64,000 nt of DNA from Aeoliella mucimassa (GTDB taxonomy: Bacteria > Planctomycetota > Planctomycetia > Pirellulales > Lacipirellulaceae), in the NCBI RefSeq assembly GCF_007748035.1, contig NZ_CP036278.1:3534001-3598000 (forward strand), given 5' to 3'. Made by a program: the position numbers and the translations under genes. The notes below the pieces were generated by a model that was not told where the DNA came from, searched no databases, and was given only the letters and a program-made list of their open reading frames with translations. Of this stretch, positions 19,262 through 29,200 are shown piece after piece. Each line of letters starts with the position of its first letter. Position 1 is the stretch's first letter.

Positions 19262-19945
19262 ATGATTATCCCTGCGAAAACCTTGTCGACCTTGACCCCA
19301 CTTTGCGACCATGAAAGCACCCGCTATGCCCTTTCGGGGATCAGATTAGAGCGGGTTGGCGATACCGCTCACGCCGTTGTGACCGACGGTCGAAAGCTAG
19401 TCGCTGTTGAATGGGACGATGTCGACAAGCCTGAGAGCAATCGCGTCGATTGCTATGCCGCGACCATTTCAGCGGACGCGTGCAAGGCCATCGACAAGGC
19501 AGCTGGTCCCGTCAGCAAACGCAATCCAAGTCTCGGCCGCGTAGCTATCGATGAACCCTCGACGAATGGCACCCTCACCGCGACGACTTTCAGCAAAGCC
19601 GGGCAATCGAGCATAACGGTCGAGACTCTGGAAGGGCGATTCCCCGCCTGGCGAGACGTGATTCCCTCGCGAGACTTCGACTCGTCCCTCACAGCCCCGG
19701 CGCAGAAGCTCAGAGGCAATGCGAAAATCACCACCAGCCGGGAAGCATATGTAGCGATTACGCTTGACCCCCGATACGTGGTCGAAGTTTGTGCCGCACT
19801 TGCGAAAATAGCCACTACGGATGACAGCCGTGGCGTGGAGTTCTTTGTACCGATCGATGGTGAATCGCCCATCGTCATCAAAGCCGAGACGATCGACCGC
19901 CCTAAAGCGGTAGGGGTAATCATGCCCTTATCACGTGGCAAGTAG
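19262..19945 (+). CDS. Miniature sliding-clamp-like protein (DnaN-like)
   Basis: The 227-residue product begins MIIPAKTLSTL and has RYALSGIRLE followed by VTDGRKLVAVEW, matching the beta-clamp pattern in which a strand ALSGVLLE is followed by an ATDG turn. It also has LEGRFPAWRDVIP (clamps commonly have an EGxFPDY..vIP motif) and ends GVIMPLSRG, like the PVxIMPM end of DnaN. Bacterial DnaN has about 370 residues in three domains; this has room for two. It probably tethers a polymerase to element DNA or competes with the host clamp. The recognition rests on motifs, not on alignment. Confidence 0.65.
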   Translation: MIIPAKTLSTLTPLCDHESTRYALSGIRLERVGDTAHAVVTDGRKLVAVEWDDVDKPESNRVDCYAATISADACKAIDKAAGPVSKRNPSLGRVAIDEPSTNGTLTATTFSKAGQSSITVETLEGRFPAWRDVIPSRDFDSSLTAPAQKLRGNAKITTSREAYVAITLDPRYVVEVCAALAKIATTDDSRGVEFFVPIDGESPIVIKAETIDRPKAVGVIMPLSRGK

Positions 19946-20027
19946 TCTTCTCAATTAGACGCCCCTGGCTCGTGCGCCAACACGAGCCGGGGCTAACTTC
20001 CGCAAACCCTCACAGGAACCGAAAGCT

Positions 20028-20696
20028 ATGACCCACGATATCACAAATTGTGTCAACCAGCGAATATGCCGCCGATTGGTGGAACGGGAAGTTTGCTACT
20101 GTGCATCATGCCTGGTGCATCACTTTGTAAGCCATCCGGAGAGCCTCAACGGCTCAGAATACAGTTGGGAGACTGACGTTCTACCATTGTGCTCGACTGA
20201 TGATTACGAATCGGCTTGGCTTGAAACAGGTGCAATGGTCGCTTGGGACAGCCAGGGCGAGCCCTACGCTATCCCCGCCGAGTATGTCGAAAGACTTCAA
20301 GCCATCTACTCCGAGTTTGCTAGCCTGCCGTGCACGGCCCAAGCAGAGTTTGACAACGTGGCCGACTATCGTGATAGCCTGCTTGCTGAGATCGGAGAGC
20401 CAGTCGACTTGGAAGCAGAGCAATGCACACCAATAACCTCTGCCGAAGACTTTCGCACGCTATGCGAAGCAGTCGATGCCGAACCCACCCAGCGAGAAGC
20501 CTACGAGCACTGGATAGTGTCCAACTGGCTCGCCGAAAAACTCTCCGAGCGGGGTGAGATCACTGGTGAACTGTTTGGCCTAAAACTCTGGGGCCGGTGC
20601 ACTACCGGACAAGCGATCTACCTTGATGGCGTCATTCACGAGTTGGCGTCGGAAATGGGTATTCTGGCTGGACAGCCCCATTCGTGGGAGAGATAG
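20028..20696 (+). CDS. Hypothetical element protein, cysteine-rich N-terminus
   Basis: The 222-residue acidic protein has a possible metal site at the start (CVNQRICRR, then CYCASCLVHHFVSH). Its centre has short helices and includes AMVAWDSQGEPYAIP; its C-terminus (EAYEHWIVSNWLAEKLSERGE and LKLWGRCTTGQAIYLD) resembles small plasmid-borne proteins of unknown role. It follows the clamp gene on the same strand and precedes a terminator, so both probably share one transcript. No function assigned. Confidence 0.55.
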   Translation: MTHDITNCVNQRICRRLVEREVCYCASCLVHHFVSHPESLNGSEYSWETDVLPLCSTDDYESAWLETGAMVAWDSQGEPYAIPAEYVERLQAIYSEFASLPCTAQAEFDNVADYRDSLLAEIGEPVDLEAEQCTPITSAEDFRTLCEAVDAEPTQREAYEHWIVSNWLAEKLSERGEITGELFGLKLWGRCTTGQAIYLDGVIHELASEMGILAGQPHSWER

Positions 20697-20735
20697 CCAC
20701 CGACTAGTGTCCCCAGATAACCTCACTTCCCCTCA

Positions 20736-20768
20736 GACCCCGCTAGCACGCCCGCTGGCGGGGTCTTT
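20736..20768 (+). terminator. Rho-independent terminator after the replication module
   Basis: GACCCCGC and GCGGGGTC form a perfect 8-bp GC-rich stem around a 14-base loop, followed by TTTCT. It lies 40 bases beyond the stop of the gene at 20696. Confidence 0.75.
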
Positions 20769-21438
20769 CTGCTTGCGCCACAGTGGACAACCGTCCCCCA
20801 CCTCGGCGATCCTGAGCCCCCTCAGGGCCTCAGGGAGGCTCCCGGCCATCGAGCCCCTTAAGCCTCCCATTCTGGCGTCCATCTCGCCCACATTTGCCAG
20901 CTGCAGTCCCACTTCCCAGGTGTCCACTCGGGACTGATTCATCTCTGCACGAATACACTACCGAATCACTTCGGTGCCCATCGGAACGCCACCATATGCA
21001 CATAAGCTTACTGCACATCCGAACCCTATACCAAATTGTGGTTTCTAGGGTCCTTCGGGCCCATTTTAATGCACACACCTCGCCGGAAGACCCCATAACA
21101 GTGAACTTTCTGTCGGTCAGGCCAAACCGTAGTTACACCCGGCAGCCTCATTGACGCCACTACAGCGATTATGGGTGACCTTGCCCCCCCACTCTGATCC
21201 ACTTGGAACGCTAGGAAACTACCTTTTTAGGCAGGGTATACCCTGTCCCCAAAAAACGCGAACTCCGTCAGGGGCCGGCCGCCCATGCGGACGCCGATAG
21301 CTCCAATTCTCTCGTCGCTTGCCGAGATGGCTCCTTCGAGCATCAGCGGTTGCTAGTCTTTCGGTAGTAGTGCCCAAGCCGGACCAATCGGGCCGGGTCA
21401 CTTTCTGTGTGTTATATCGAAGGTCAACGAAGAATCCT
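20769..21438. other. Intergenic stretch between the replication module and the defence operon
   Basis: No supportable gene. A perfect 14-bp palindrome, CAGGGTATACCCTG, lies at 21232-21245, 194 bases past the 3' end of the convergent minus-strand operon. It may be part of its transcript end or a protein-binding site. Confidence 0.4.
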
Positions 21439-23421
21439 TCACGCGTCAGCTTCCTCCAATTCAGCTTCGGCAAGTACTACTTCTCTCACGTACTTACGGA
21501 AAGAATTAACTGACGAGAAGAAGCGATAGCCTCCCTGGCTCGCAGCCTCCTCTACGTCTTCTCCTTCGCCTATCAACAGACAGACTGGCTGACTAAGCCC
21601 TTCTTGCAAGCCATCAGGCCAGGCAAGGTCTAGCACTGCCATGGGCTTTCCAGTCTCTTCATCGATAAGCTCGTACGCGAGTTCACCAATTGGCAACCCG
21701 CGTTTCTGAACCCAAGCATTGAAGCGAACAAGCCGTTCTTCTTCCTCATCATCATCAATTCCGCCAGGAACGTAGGCGGCTGCACGCTCGACGAAGTTAG
21801 CATCCTCTGGTTCTATGACAGTAGGCATGCTGCCAGCGGACAGCCGTTCTAGAAAGTCATTGGCCGCCTTCGCTAAAAGTTTCCTTCGCTCTTTCAAGAA
21901 ATCCAAGTAGTGCTCAACTTTCCACAGCTCAGGGTCCATGGGGATCCAGTGCGTAGCAATAGCTCCGGGAGTGCGTTCTTCGTAGGCTGGAATGTACAGC
22001 CCCGGGTCTTTTTTAGAGACTTCAAGATTGGTCTCTTGTGTTAGGAAGGTGAAGTTTGCGATGGCGTTAACTTGCCGCTTCTTGTATCCATGCGCATACA
22101 GCAGTGCTTTCGGGAAGATATGGTGGACTTCTAGTCTAGAGAGGTGACCAAGTAGGTGATTAGTCAACTCGTCACCTGTTCCCCAATCACGAGCGTGAAG
22201 TACACGGGTCATCATATACAGCATCGGGTAGAACCGGTTGCCCTTGCTAGACCCACTGAAGTCACTCTCGTGTAAAGCCAGATTAGCTCGCTCTTGCCGA
22301 AGATTCTCAATCAGCCGCTTCAAAGCTCCGGCGGAGTCATTTGTACTTGCATCTTCTATCGCTTCCAGGTCAGTATTTAATTTGCTTTCTGTTGAACCAG
22401 AGTACCTTCCCCAAAGAATCGTGTGGACGTACCAGTAAAGCAATTGGTCCCGCTCCTGCTGGTTTGGAAGCTTGCCACCTCGTTGAACTAGATAACGACT
22501 CATAAGCGGAATCGCATAACGACTCCCCAGCACACGGTCATGGTCCAAGCCCAATCTACTAGCAATGAGGTTGAGCAATCGGTCGATTACCTTTTCAGTC
22601 GTATCCAGCCCATCTCGGACTTCTTTAGCGTCCACATTTCTCATTGCTGTGAACAGAGCCTCGCCGGTCACCACGGCATTGATATTTCGCAGCAGCCAGT
22701 CGAGTTTGAATTGGTAGCCTGCCTTTTGCCACTTTGTGAGCCGCTGTTTCATCTCGTCGCGAGCATCGGGCCATTCAGCACAAATCTTTGCCAGAGTCAG
22801 GTCACCCTTGGAGAGTTTGGTTCCACCACTATTCACGCGGTTGAAGATGTCGACCACTACGTCCACCGTTTTGTCTTCACCGGTGACTTCTTCCATGTGC
22901 AAGTCAATCGCCTTGATGTTCTCAATAGCGTTGACTCGGTTAAGGTAAGTCGAGATATCTGCTTGAAACTCGGGGACTTGCAGCAATTTCTGCATCGTTT
23001 TACCCGCACCATCACACATCACCTCAGTAACACTCAACCAGCGAGGGTCGTCTTTCATCTTGGTTGGAGAGTAAAACTCGAAGGTCTCATCTTCCAGATT
23101 GAAATAGAGTCCCGTAAACGCCTGTACGTTGCCATCGAAAAACTTAGGCGGCTGGCCGCGGACAATCCCATATAGCGACGTAATTCGCTGCTGCCCGTCA
23201 AGAAGCAACTTTACCGTTCCCGGAGTCAACTCTTGGTCCCCACGTGAAGTCGCCGACTCAGCTTTCGTTACCCATACCAGCAGGCTCCCAACGGGATGCT
23301 TGCGGTAAAGCGAGTACATCAGCCCGCGGACCTGGTCGCGGTTCCACACATAGCCTCGCTGGAACTCTGGGAGTGCCATGGAGCCCAAGTCGATTTGATC
23401 AAGAATGGTTTCGATTTTCAT
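21439..23421 (-). CDS. DUF262 protein with HNH-like C-terminal region (GmrSD-like)
   Basis: The N-terminal DUF262 domain shows PEFQRGYVWNRDQVRGLMYSLYR and LLLDGQQRITSLYG; the DGQQR loop is the ParB/sulfiredoxin-fold nucleotide site of this family. The C-terminal half has LEVHHIFPKALL followed by NFTFLTQETN, the HNH-like pattern of DUF1524 relatives. GmrSD-type enzymes are NTP-dependent nucleases that attack modified phage DNA, with DUF262 as the regulatory part. Here both parts are in one 660-residue chain. It is the last gene of the defence operon, 69 bases after its neighbour. A role as an additional effector is inferred. Confidence 0.8.
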   Translation of the reverse strand: MKIETILDQIDLGSMALPEFQRGYVWNRDQVRGLMYSLYRKHPVGSLLVWVTKAESATSRGDQELTPGTVKLLLDGQQRITSLYGIVRGQPPKFFDGNVQAFTGLYFNLEDETFEFYSPTKMKDDPRWLSVTEVMCDGAGKTMQKLLQVPEFQADISTYLNRVNAIENIKAIDLHMEEVTGEDKTVDVVVDIFNRVNSGGTKLSKGDLTLAKICAEWPDARDEMKQRLTKWQKAGYQFKLDWLLRNINAVVTGEALFTAMRNVDAKEVRDGLDTTEKVIDRLLNLIASRLGLDHDRVLGSRYAIPLMSRYLVQRGGKLPNQQERDQLLYWYVHTILWGRYSGSTESKLNTDLEAIEDASTNDSAGALKRLIENLRQERANLALHESDFSGSSKGNRFYPMLYMMTRVLHARDWGTGDELTNHLLGHLSRLEVHHIFPKALLYAHGYKKRQVNAIANFTFLTQETNLEVSKKDPGLYIPAYEERTPGAIATHWIPMDPELWKVEHYLDFLKERRKLLAKAANDFLERLSAGSMPTVIEPEDANFVERAAAYVPGGIDDDEEEERLVRFNAWVQKRGLPIGELAYELIDEETGKPMAVLDLAWPDGLQEGLSQPVCLLIGEGEDVEEAASQGGYRFFSSVNSFRKYVREVVLAEAELEEADA

Positions 23422-23490
23422 CGCTCAACGTCCTCAGTAGGTCCTTGTCGCAAGGTGATTGCGATAAAGTTGTGCCGCTTGTAAGGTTGT

Positions 23491-24028
23491 TCATTCGTGC
23501 TGTTTGCATCTCAGCTGTCCTGGAACCGCGAGATTGAAGCATCCGGCTACTTCGCAGTCAAGAAGTGGCTGAAGCTTCCCTACTGCAATCAAGCTGCTAA
23601 GTCGGGTTCCATCGTCTGCGTACGCGTGCGTCTCTGAATCTGCTTTAGCAATGACCAAATGGTCCATCGCAATGGTGGGCTGTGGGTTCCCCGCAGTGGT
23701 TCCTGCCCCAGGTATTAAAATCAGCGGCGTTTGTGTGATATGGCAGTACGCATTGTCGTCGGTGCTGAAGTACCAGGCCCCATGCTTGGCAGCGTAGTCA
23801 AAGAAATCACTCTTCCTGGCAACAACGTCTGGCGTTACCACATACCTGAATTTCGACCGAGCCCACGGGAACTGCCCTAGGTCGTGCTTTGGGCGGATCA
23901 TATCTGGCTCCGCCTGCCACGAAATCGAAAGGCAGTGCGGACATGTCGGTGCCCTGCTGGCGTCTCAGACTCTCTTGCATTGCTCGCAGGTAATCATGCT
24001 CATTGGGCTTTCCTTGTGGTAGAGCCAA
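23491..24028 (-). pseudogene. Small operon protein, probably one gene broken by a frameshift
   Basis: Two overlapping frames: 24028-23807 (MALPQGKPNEHDYLRAMQES and onward) and 23901-23491 (MIRPKHDLGQFPWARSKFRY and onward). Reading the second frame upstream of its ATG gives a natural continuation (SISWQAEPD), so a shift near 23935 probably split one protein of about 180 residues. The C-terminus has a likely zinc site (CEVAGC..., CKQHE). The alternative is two truly overlapping genes, as a GGAG stands before the second ATG. Function unknown; it is conserved in place between the ATPase and DUF262 genes only as far as this window shows. Confidence 0.5.
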
Positions 24029-24302
24029 TCACCTCCCAACCAAAGCATTCCTCGATGTCACGAATAACCTTTCCCGCCGATTGCCCTAATCTGGCATCAA
24101 CAGTAATTCCGTCACCCTCTGGAAATGTACTTGCCCAATAACCACGTTGCATAAAGCTTTCCAAGGACTCGGATTGGACAAGGCATGGATGGTCGCTTGG
24201 CAGCTCGCCATGCTTTATCGGCCACTTGCCCTCCCACATGACATTGGACATTTGTTTTCCGCCGCCAGATAGCGGTGACTCGTGAATATACCGCACCTTC
24301 AT
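24000..24302 (-). CDS. Small hypothetical protein of the defence operon
   Basis: A 100-residue protein (MKVRYIHESPLSGGGKQM and onward) starts 30 bases after the ATPase gene and overlaps the next gene by 29 bases, so it is part of the same transcript. The sequence is mixed alpha/beta with no membrane segment and no motif I recognise. Being wedged between the ATPase and the DUF262 gene suggests a partner or regulator role; this is inference from position only. Confidence 0.55.
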   Translation of the reverse strand: MKVRYIHESPLSGGGKQMSNVMWEGKWPIKHGELPSDHPCLVQSESLESFMQRGYWASTFPEGDGITVDARLGQSAGKVIRDIEECFGWEVIGSTTRKAQ

Positions 24303-24332
24303 CGTTCAAGTCTCCTTCAATGACAACACAGC

Positions 24333-26291
24333 CTAAAACCTCCTCCGAAGAAGCAGCCCATCGTTCTCTCGACCATCCAGAACCAGTCGCAAATAGGGCA
24401 GTTGTTCCAATTCGGTCGGCGGGGGAGTTGTTGTTGTGACGATATACTGGAATGATGGTTCACTTGTCCCGAATGCATCTTCCAGGGACTTCAAGTACAC
24501 GAAAAGCCGGGCGTAAATATGCGATTCCAAGTCAGCTTCGCGCGGACTGTCGTGAATTGTGAATCGCGGCAAGAAGCCTAATCCGCCGATTGCCGCACTT
24601 AGGCAGGCGATATCAAGACTCAAAACCGTTTCGGAAGTTGCAAGTGCTTCTCCCAATGCCGACTCGTTTTCGCCAAAGGACAGATGTAGTCCACGCATAT
24701 CGAGTGAGACGTCTCCCTTTACGTTAACCGCGACAAGAGCCTGCAACGCTCTATTGAAGTGGACATTAAGCAGTGAGCGTCGTTGAGCAACCTGATTGCG
24801 GGCCGAATGATGCGATTCACGAGACTGCTCTAACTGCCGTTCGAGTCGAGCCAGACCACCTGTCGCGGTTTGTAATTTTCGATGCGAGGTGACATAGTCC
24901 TCTGCTTCTATAATGAGAGCTTCAACAACCGATAGTTGGCTTCGCAGTTGTTGCTCCTGACGTCGTCGTTCGGCTTGCCGCTGTGAAGAATGTGTGTTGA
25001 GTTCGTCGCGTTGAGCTATCAAGGCGGTTTTCTGGTCATTTAGACTGGCAATCTCCTGGTCAAGTGATTGGAGATGCTGAGTCGCTTGTTCTATGCGTGA
25101 CTTCCTCCATGGGTCTATCGTCCCCGGTTGCTGCGCAGGATTCTTGAGCGGGCACCCAGTGGCCGGAAGTGGGCACGGATTTGCGAAATCAGCAAGAGAT
25201 GCAGCCAATTCGTCGCTCGATGCGGTTTCGTGCTGCTTCAATTCTCCCTCTGCAACCTGTCGGTCTCCCAATCGTGTGGCAATCTCTTGCTCCTTCTTCG
25301 CAACTGCCAGTCTGGCCGCTTCAACTTCATCCAAGAAGTCGTTCCAGTCCGCATCATCATCGAGGTTCTTCAATTGCCTTTGAAGGCCAGTTTTCGTGCC
25401 CTCAGCTTGGCCTCGTGCAATCTCGCCAAACAAGTCATCGGCAAGCGTGTCTGTATCGACGTGCAGACGCTCTTTCAGAAACCGGCGAGTCTGCGACAAG
25501 TGCTGTTCCAGCCGCGATACCTCGGCCGCCTTGTCATTCTTGTCTTTTAGTAGCTGTTTATGTTGCTGGATGAGACGAGACTCCTCGTCGTCGAGTAAGT
25601 CCATCAATAAGCGAATCACCACACTTGCGTCTTCGTTGTGCAGGTCGGCAGTCCCCGATTCGGTCCAAGTCGACCTCCATTCCAGCGGATGGCGGTACCG
25701 GCAGTACTGGTCGCGACTCATCCAAGCGAGCACATCCAACCATCGAATCGGTCGATTTACATGTGGCAACGAAGTGTCGCCAAACCGAGACACGGTTGCC
25801 TGCTCAATTGCATCCAGAAATGTCGCGTAGCGTTCAGTCTCTGCTCCTTCCTGGACAATTGCCTTCCAAGAATCCGCTCGAAGACATTGTGAAGCCGAAG
25901 AGCGGTCACCCCCAATCGGACGAGCGACAATCCAGCATTCCCCATCAATTATTACTTCGCAGACTACGTGTGCACTGGGAAGAACTCTAGCAATAGCTGG
26001 ACGGACGGCTTCCCGTGCAAAGTGCTGTTCACCCAGGCAGTACCGCAAGAGCCGCGTTAGCAGTGTCTTGCCGACATTGTGCCCCACAGGACCGTCCGTC
26101 AATGCCTCTGGGCGTGCAGTGGCGACGATGTTGAGGCCCCGACGAAACTCCACGTCGCGAATCGGCTCTGCGTCGGGTGCAAGGCGTTCAACTACCACTA
26201 GCCGCCGAACCCATAACAGAGGGGCTTGGCGGTCTTCTGCCGGACGCAAGACATCGTCCGGTTCGTCAAACAGTAACATCGAATCGTTCAT
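24333..26291 (-). CDS. SMC/RecN-like coiled-coil ATPase with zinc-hook-like centre
   Basis: The 652-residue protein has Walker A at about residue 65 (GPVGHNVGKTLLTRLL), a long split coiled coil (LLKDKNDKAAEVSRLEQHLS and later LQSLDQEIASLNDQKTAL), and a C-terminal head with the Walker B/D-loop-like FTIHDSPREADLE. Midway between the coils lies NPCPLPATGCPLKNP, a cysteine pair like a Rad50 zinc hook though with a longer gap. The layout is that of DUF2326-type or Rad50-like ATPases used in defence systems to sense or hold DNA. Its start overlaps the methyltransferase stop by 26 bases, indicating translational coupling. ATG 26279 is an alternative start. Confidence 0.75.
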   Translation of the reverse strand: MNDSMLLFDEPDDVLRPAEDRQAPLLWVRRLVVVERLAPDAEPIRDVEFRRGLNIVATARPEALTDGPVGHNVGKTLLTRLLRYCLGEQHFAREAVRPAIARVLPSAHVVCEVIIDGECWIVARPIGGDRSSASQCLRADSWKAIVQEGAETERYATFLDAIEQATVSRFGDTSLPHVNRPIRWLDVLAWMSRDQYCRYRHPLEWRSTWTESGTADLHNEDASVVIRLLMDLLDDEESRLIQQHKQLLKDKNDKAAEVSRLEQHLSQTRRFLKERLHVDTDTLADDLFGEIARGQAEGTKTGLQRQLKNLDDDADWNDFLDEVEAARLAVAKKEQEIATRLGDRQVAEGELKQHETASSDELAASLADFANPCPLPATGCPLKNPAQQPGTIDPWRKSRIEQATQHLQSLDQEIASLNDQKTALIAQRDELNTHSSQRQAERRRQEQQLRSQLSVVEALIIEAEDYVTSHRKLQTATGGLARLERQLEQSRESHHSARNQVAQRRSLLNVHFNRALQALVAVNVKGDVSLDMRGLHLSFGENESALGEALATSETVLSLDIACLSAAIGGLGFLPRFTIHDSPREADLESHIYARLFVYLKSLEDAFGTSEPSFQYIVTTTTPPPTELEQLPYLRLVLDGRENDGLLLRRRF

Positions 26292-29200
26292 TAGTAATTG
26301 ATGCGACCACCTGGGGTAACGTACGTAAATCGCTCAGTGTTTGGATTGCCTGCAATGTTTCGGCTGCTCGTGCACGGTCCGCTGCGGGAGCATCAGCGAG
26401 CAACTGGCTATCCGCTAACTCAAAGCCGGACTGTCCGACTCGCCGAATGGCCCCATTTGTTTCCATGCCTTGGTAAATCAAGTCCAGCCCTCGCACAAAC
26501 TGTGGCTCTTCAGAAAGTGCGTCCGTCGGAGCGAATGCCGCACCTTGGCTGGCGAGGGTTGTCCTCGCTACGTCGTTCCGCATTAGCACCAATGCGGGCT
26601 CCAGTGCTGAAGTCGAGACCGTTGTGCCCCACGCTTCGAGTAGAAGCAGTATATCGAGCACGGCTCGGCCACGTTCCAAACGAGTTGCCGAAGCTGCTAC
26701 TGGCAACACGACAGCAGATTCGCGAGGCTGATGAATATGCGAGGGCCAGTTGTTCTCGTCCCACTCGGCCATGGGGATGAAGTTGCCTTCGGCGTCGGTT
26801 GGTGGGCCGGGTGGCGGGTCGAGACGGGTCTTGTAGGGCTGGCCGGTGCGGATGGCTTCGGCCATTTCGTCGTAGATGTCGAGAATGGTCTCTTTCGTGA
26901 TGTATCGGCCCCCTTGTGCAGCATTATCGCCGCCATCAGCGTCCGCTGTGCGGGCGATGTCTTTGCGTTTTACAATGGGGAAGGTTTCCATGATGTAGTC
27001 GACGGCGTCGCGAGGTGTGGGGAACATCTCGCGGAGTTCAGGATTGTCGACTCCCCATTCATCGGTTGTCCCGAGATAGAGATGGAAGTAGGCGGCATCC
27101 AGCTCGCACCGCAGCAGAAATCGACGCTGCTCATCCCAGCGAAACGGCGGACCGTCGTAACCGCAGTCCCACGCAAACGCTTCCAAGTCCCATGCCGTGT
27201 ACGTCAGTTCGAGAACACGCGGTGTGAACCACTCCAAAGCCGTTAACTGACACCAACTTGCCAGAGATTCATGAGTTTCAAAGTGAGAACTCAGTGGCAA
27301 TTGCTCATAAACCCCTTTATTCACGTTTGGTCCAGATTGCCTCAGGGAGAGTATGAAATTGGCTACGAACGAATTCAGATTTGCGGCGAGCGAACCTGCA
27401 ATTCGAGCATTGGCGGGCTGTTCAAAGAAAGCCGTCAGACTTCCCTCAACCGCCACTGGTGGAATCACAGTCGAGATCGAAATGAAGCTATCAGTGCTTC
27501 TTGCTTGCCGCCGCAGGCATACAATCCAATCGACGTTTCGCTTTGCGACGTACTCAAGGCGCTCCTTGGTGAATTGGCGAGGAAGCGCATCCTTGGTGGC
27601 AATCTTGAATTGTGGATTCTCTAATTCAGCGTTTGATGTTCTTTCAGACGATTCGCCGTTCGACGTTGAGAATCGGTGGTTGTATTGATGGAGGTACTCG
27701 CCCTCGTAAACCTGGACAAAACCCAAGTCGGTGTCAGCGAAGGCGACCTTTTCGGCTTTTTCCTTCCTTCCGAAGTTGAAGATGAGTCCTGAGCGCAATT
27801 TTGGTTGGTTTCCCTGCGATAAGCGCCCAAGTACCTCTCCATTGTGATAGGCGATTGAGCACACGTTTGCCTCTCTGGAATTCCGAAACATTGGAACTTT
27901 GAATTTTCCGGCGCAGAAACTGTCAATTTCTTCGTAAGTCTGAGAGTACTGCCTTATCGGGTCACGAAGCTCGCTTAAGTCTGACAAGTCGAAGACAAAA
28001 CGCGTTCGTTCAGACTTGCGAGCCAATGTTAACAGGCAGATGCGGTACTGTGGGTGGACGTCCTCGAACCATTTCCCCTCATATGGTGCGGATCGCTTAT
28101 TCTGAAATTCGTAAATGCTCGCCACTGCTTGAGAACTGAACAAATGCCGCGCCAGTTTTTCGGCGGGGTCTTCCTGTATAACACCCGTCGGAGCGACTTG
28201 GCCGACTCGCCCCGAATCCGCAGTAACAGTTGAAGCGAGTTCTACGAAAAGTGCGTAAAGGTTCTTTCTCCCTCCTGAGGTGAATGGGTATCTGCTGCTC
28301 TCGGATGTAAACTTTTGGGTTCCGTGCGTACAGCGAATTCGCTCTATTCGGGCCTTGGCCTCAACCATATCTTCACCATCTGACTCCTCTTCCTTTAACG
28401 ACTCAACTTCAACCATTTCCCAAGGCGGATTGCCCAATACCACATCGAACCCGCGACTCCACCCCGTCTGCTCGTTCTCCGCCTTCGCCGCATTGCTAGG
28501 CAACACGAATACATCCGGGAACGCCAAATGCCAATGAATAAACTGGTACTGATCGGCCAGTCGTTGGACTTCATCCCGCACACTGGCTAGGAGGCTATGG
28601 GGATTGGCCTGCGCGCGGCGGAAGTCCCGCTCGGTCGGACAGAGTTTGCCAAGGTCGGACTTGTCTTTCTTCCAGACAAACACTGAACACCAAAGGTCGG
28701 CCAATAGTCGAGCATTGAGGTAATCGGCACTGCGAACGAATTCCTCATATCTCCGCTGCTTGGCAGTTATGTCTTCTATCGAATTGTCGTCACAAGTATC
28801 GATCTGTGACAGCACAGAGAGCAAGTTACCCAGGTTGAACGCCACGGCAAAGTCGCGTAATCCCTCTTTGTAGTCTTTCCGCTCCCGCTTGTTTTCCTTC
28901 TTCAACTCCGCACAGCATTCCTTCACGTCGCCATCTATGGGCTTGAACGCATCGTCGAGAATGCCTTCAGTCAAGAGAGCAGGAGTTGTCCCAAGCAGGC
29001 TGTTGCCGCATTGAATGTGATGGTCGAGAAACGACAGCGGCTTCCCTGGCTCGATGGCTTCCATCCAGAGGCTGACTTTGCATAGTTCGACGGCCATTGG
29101 ATTAATGTCAACGCCGTAAACGCAACGGCCGATGACGTCTCGCAAGGCATGCTGATAGTCGTCGGGGCTTGGCTCGGTTTCTCCTGTGCGCACACGGGCC

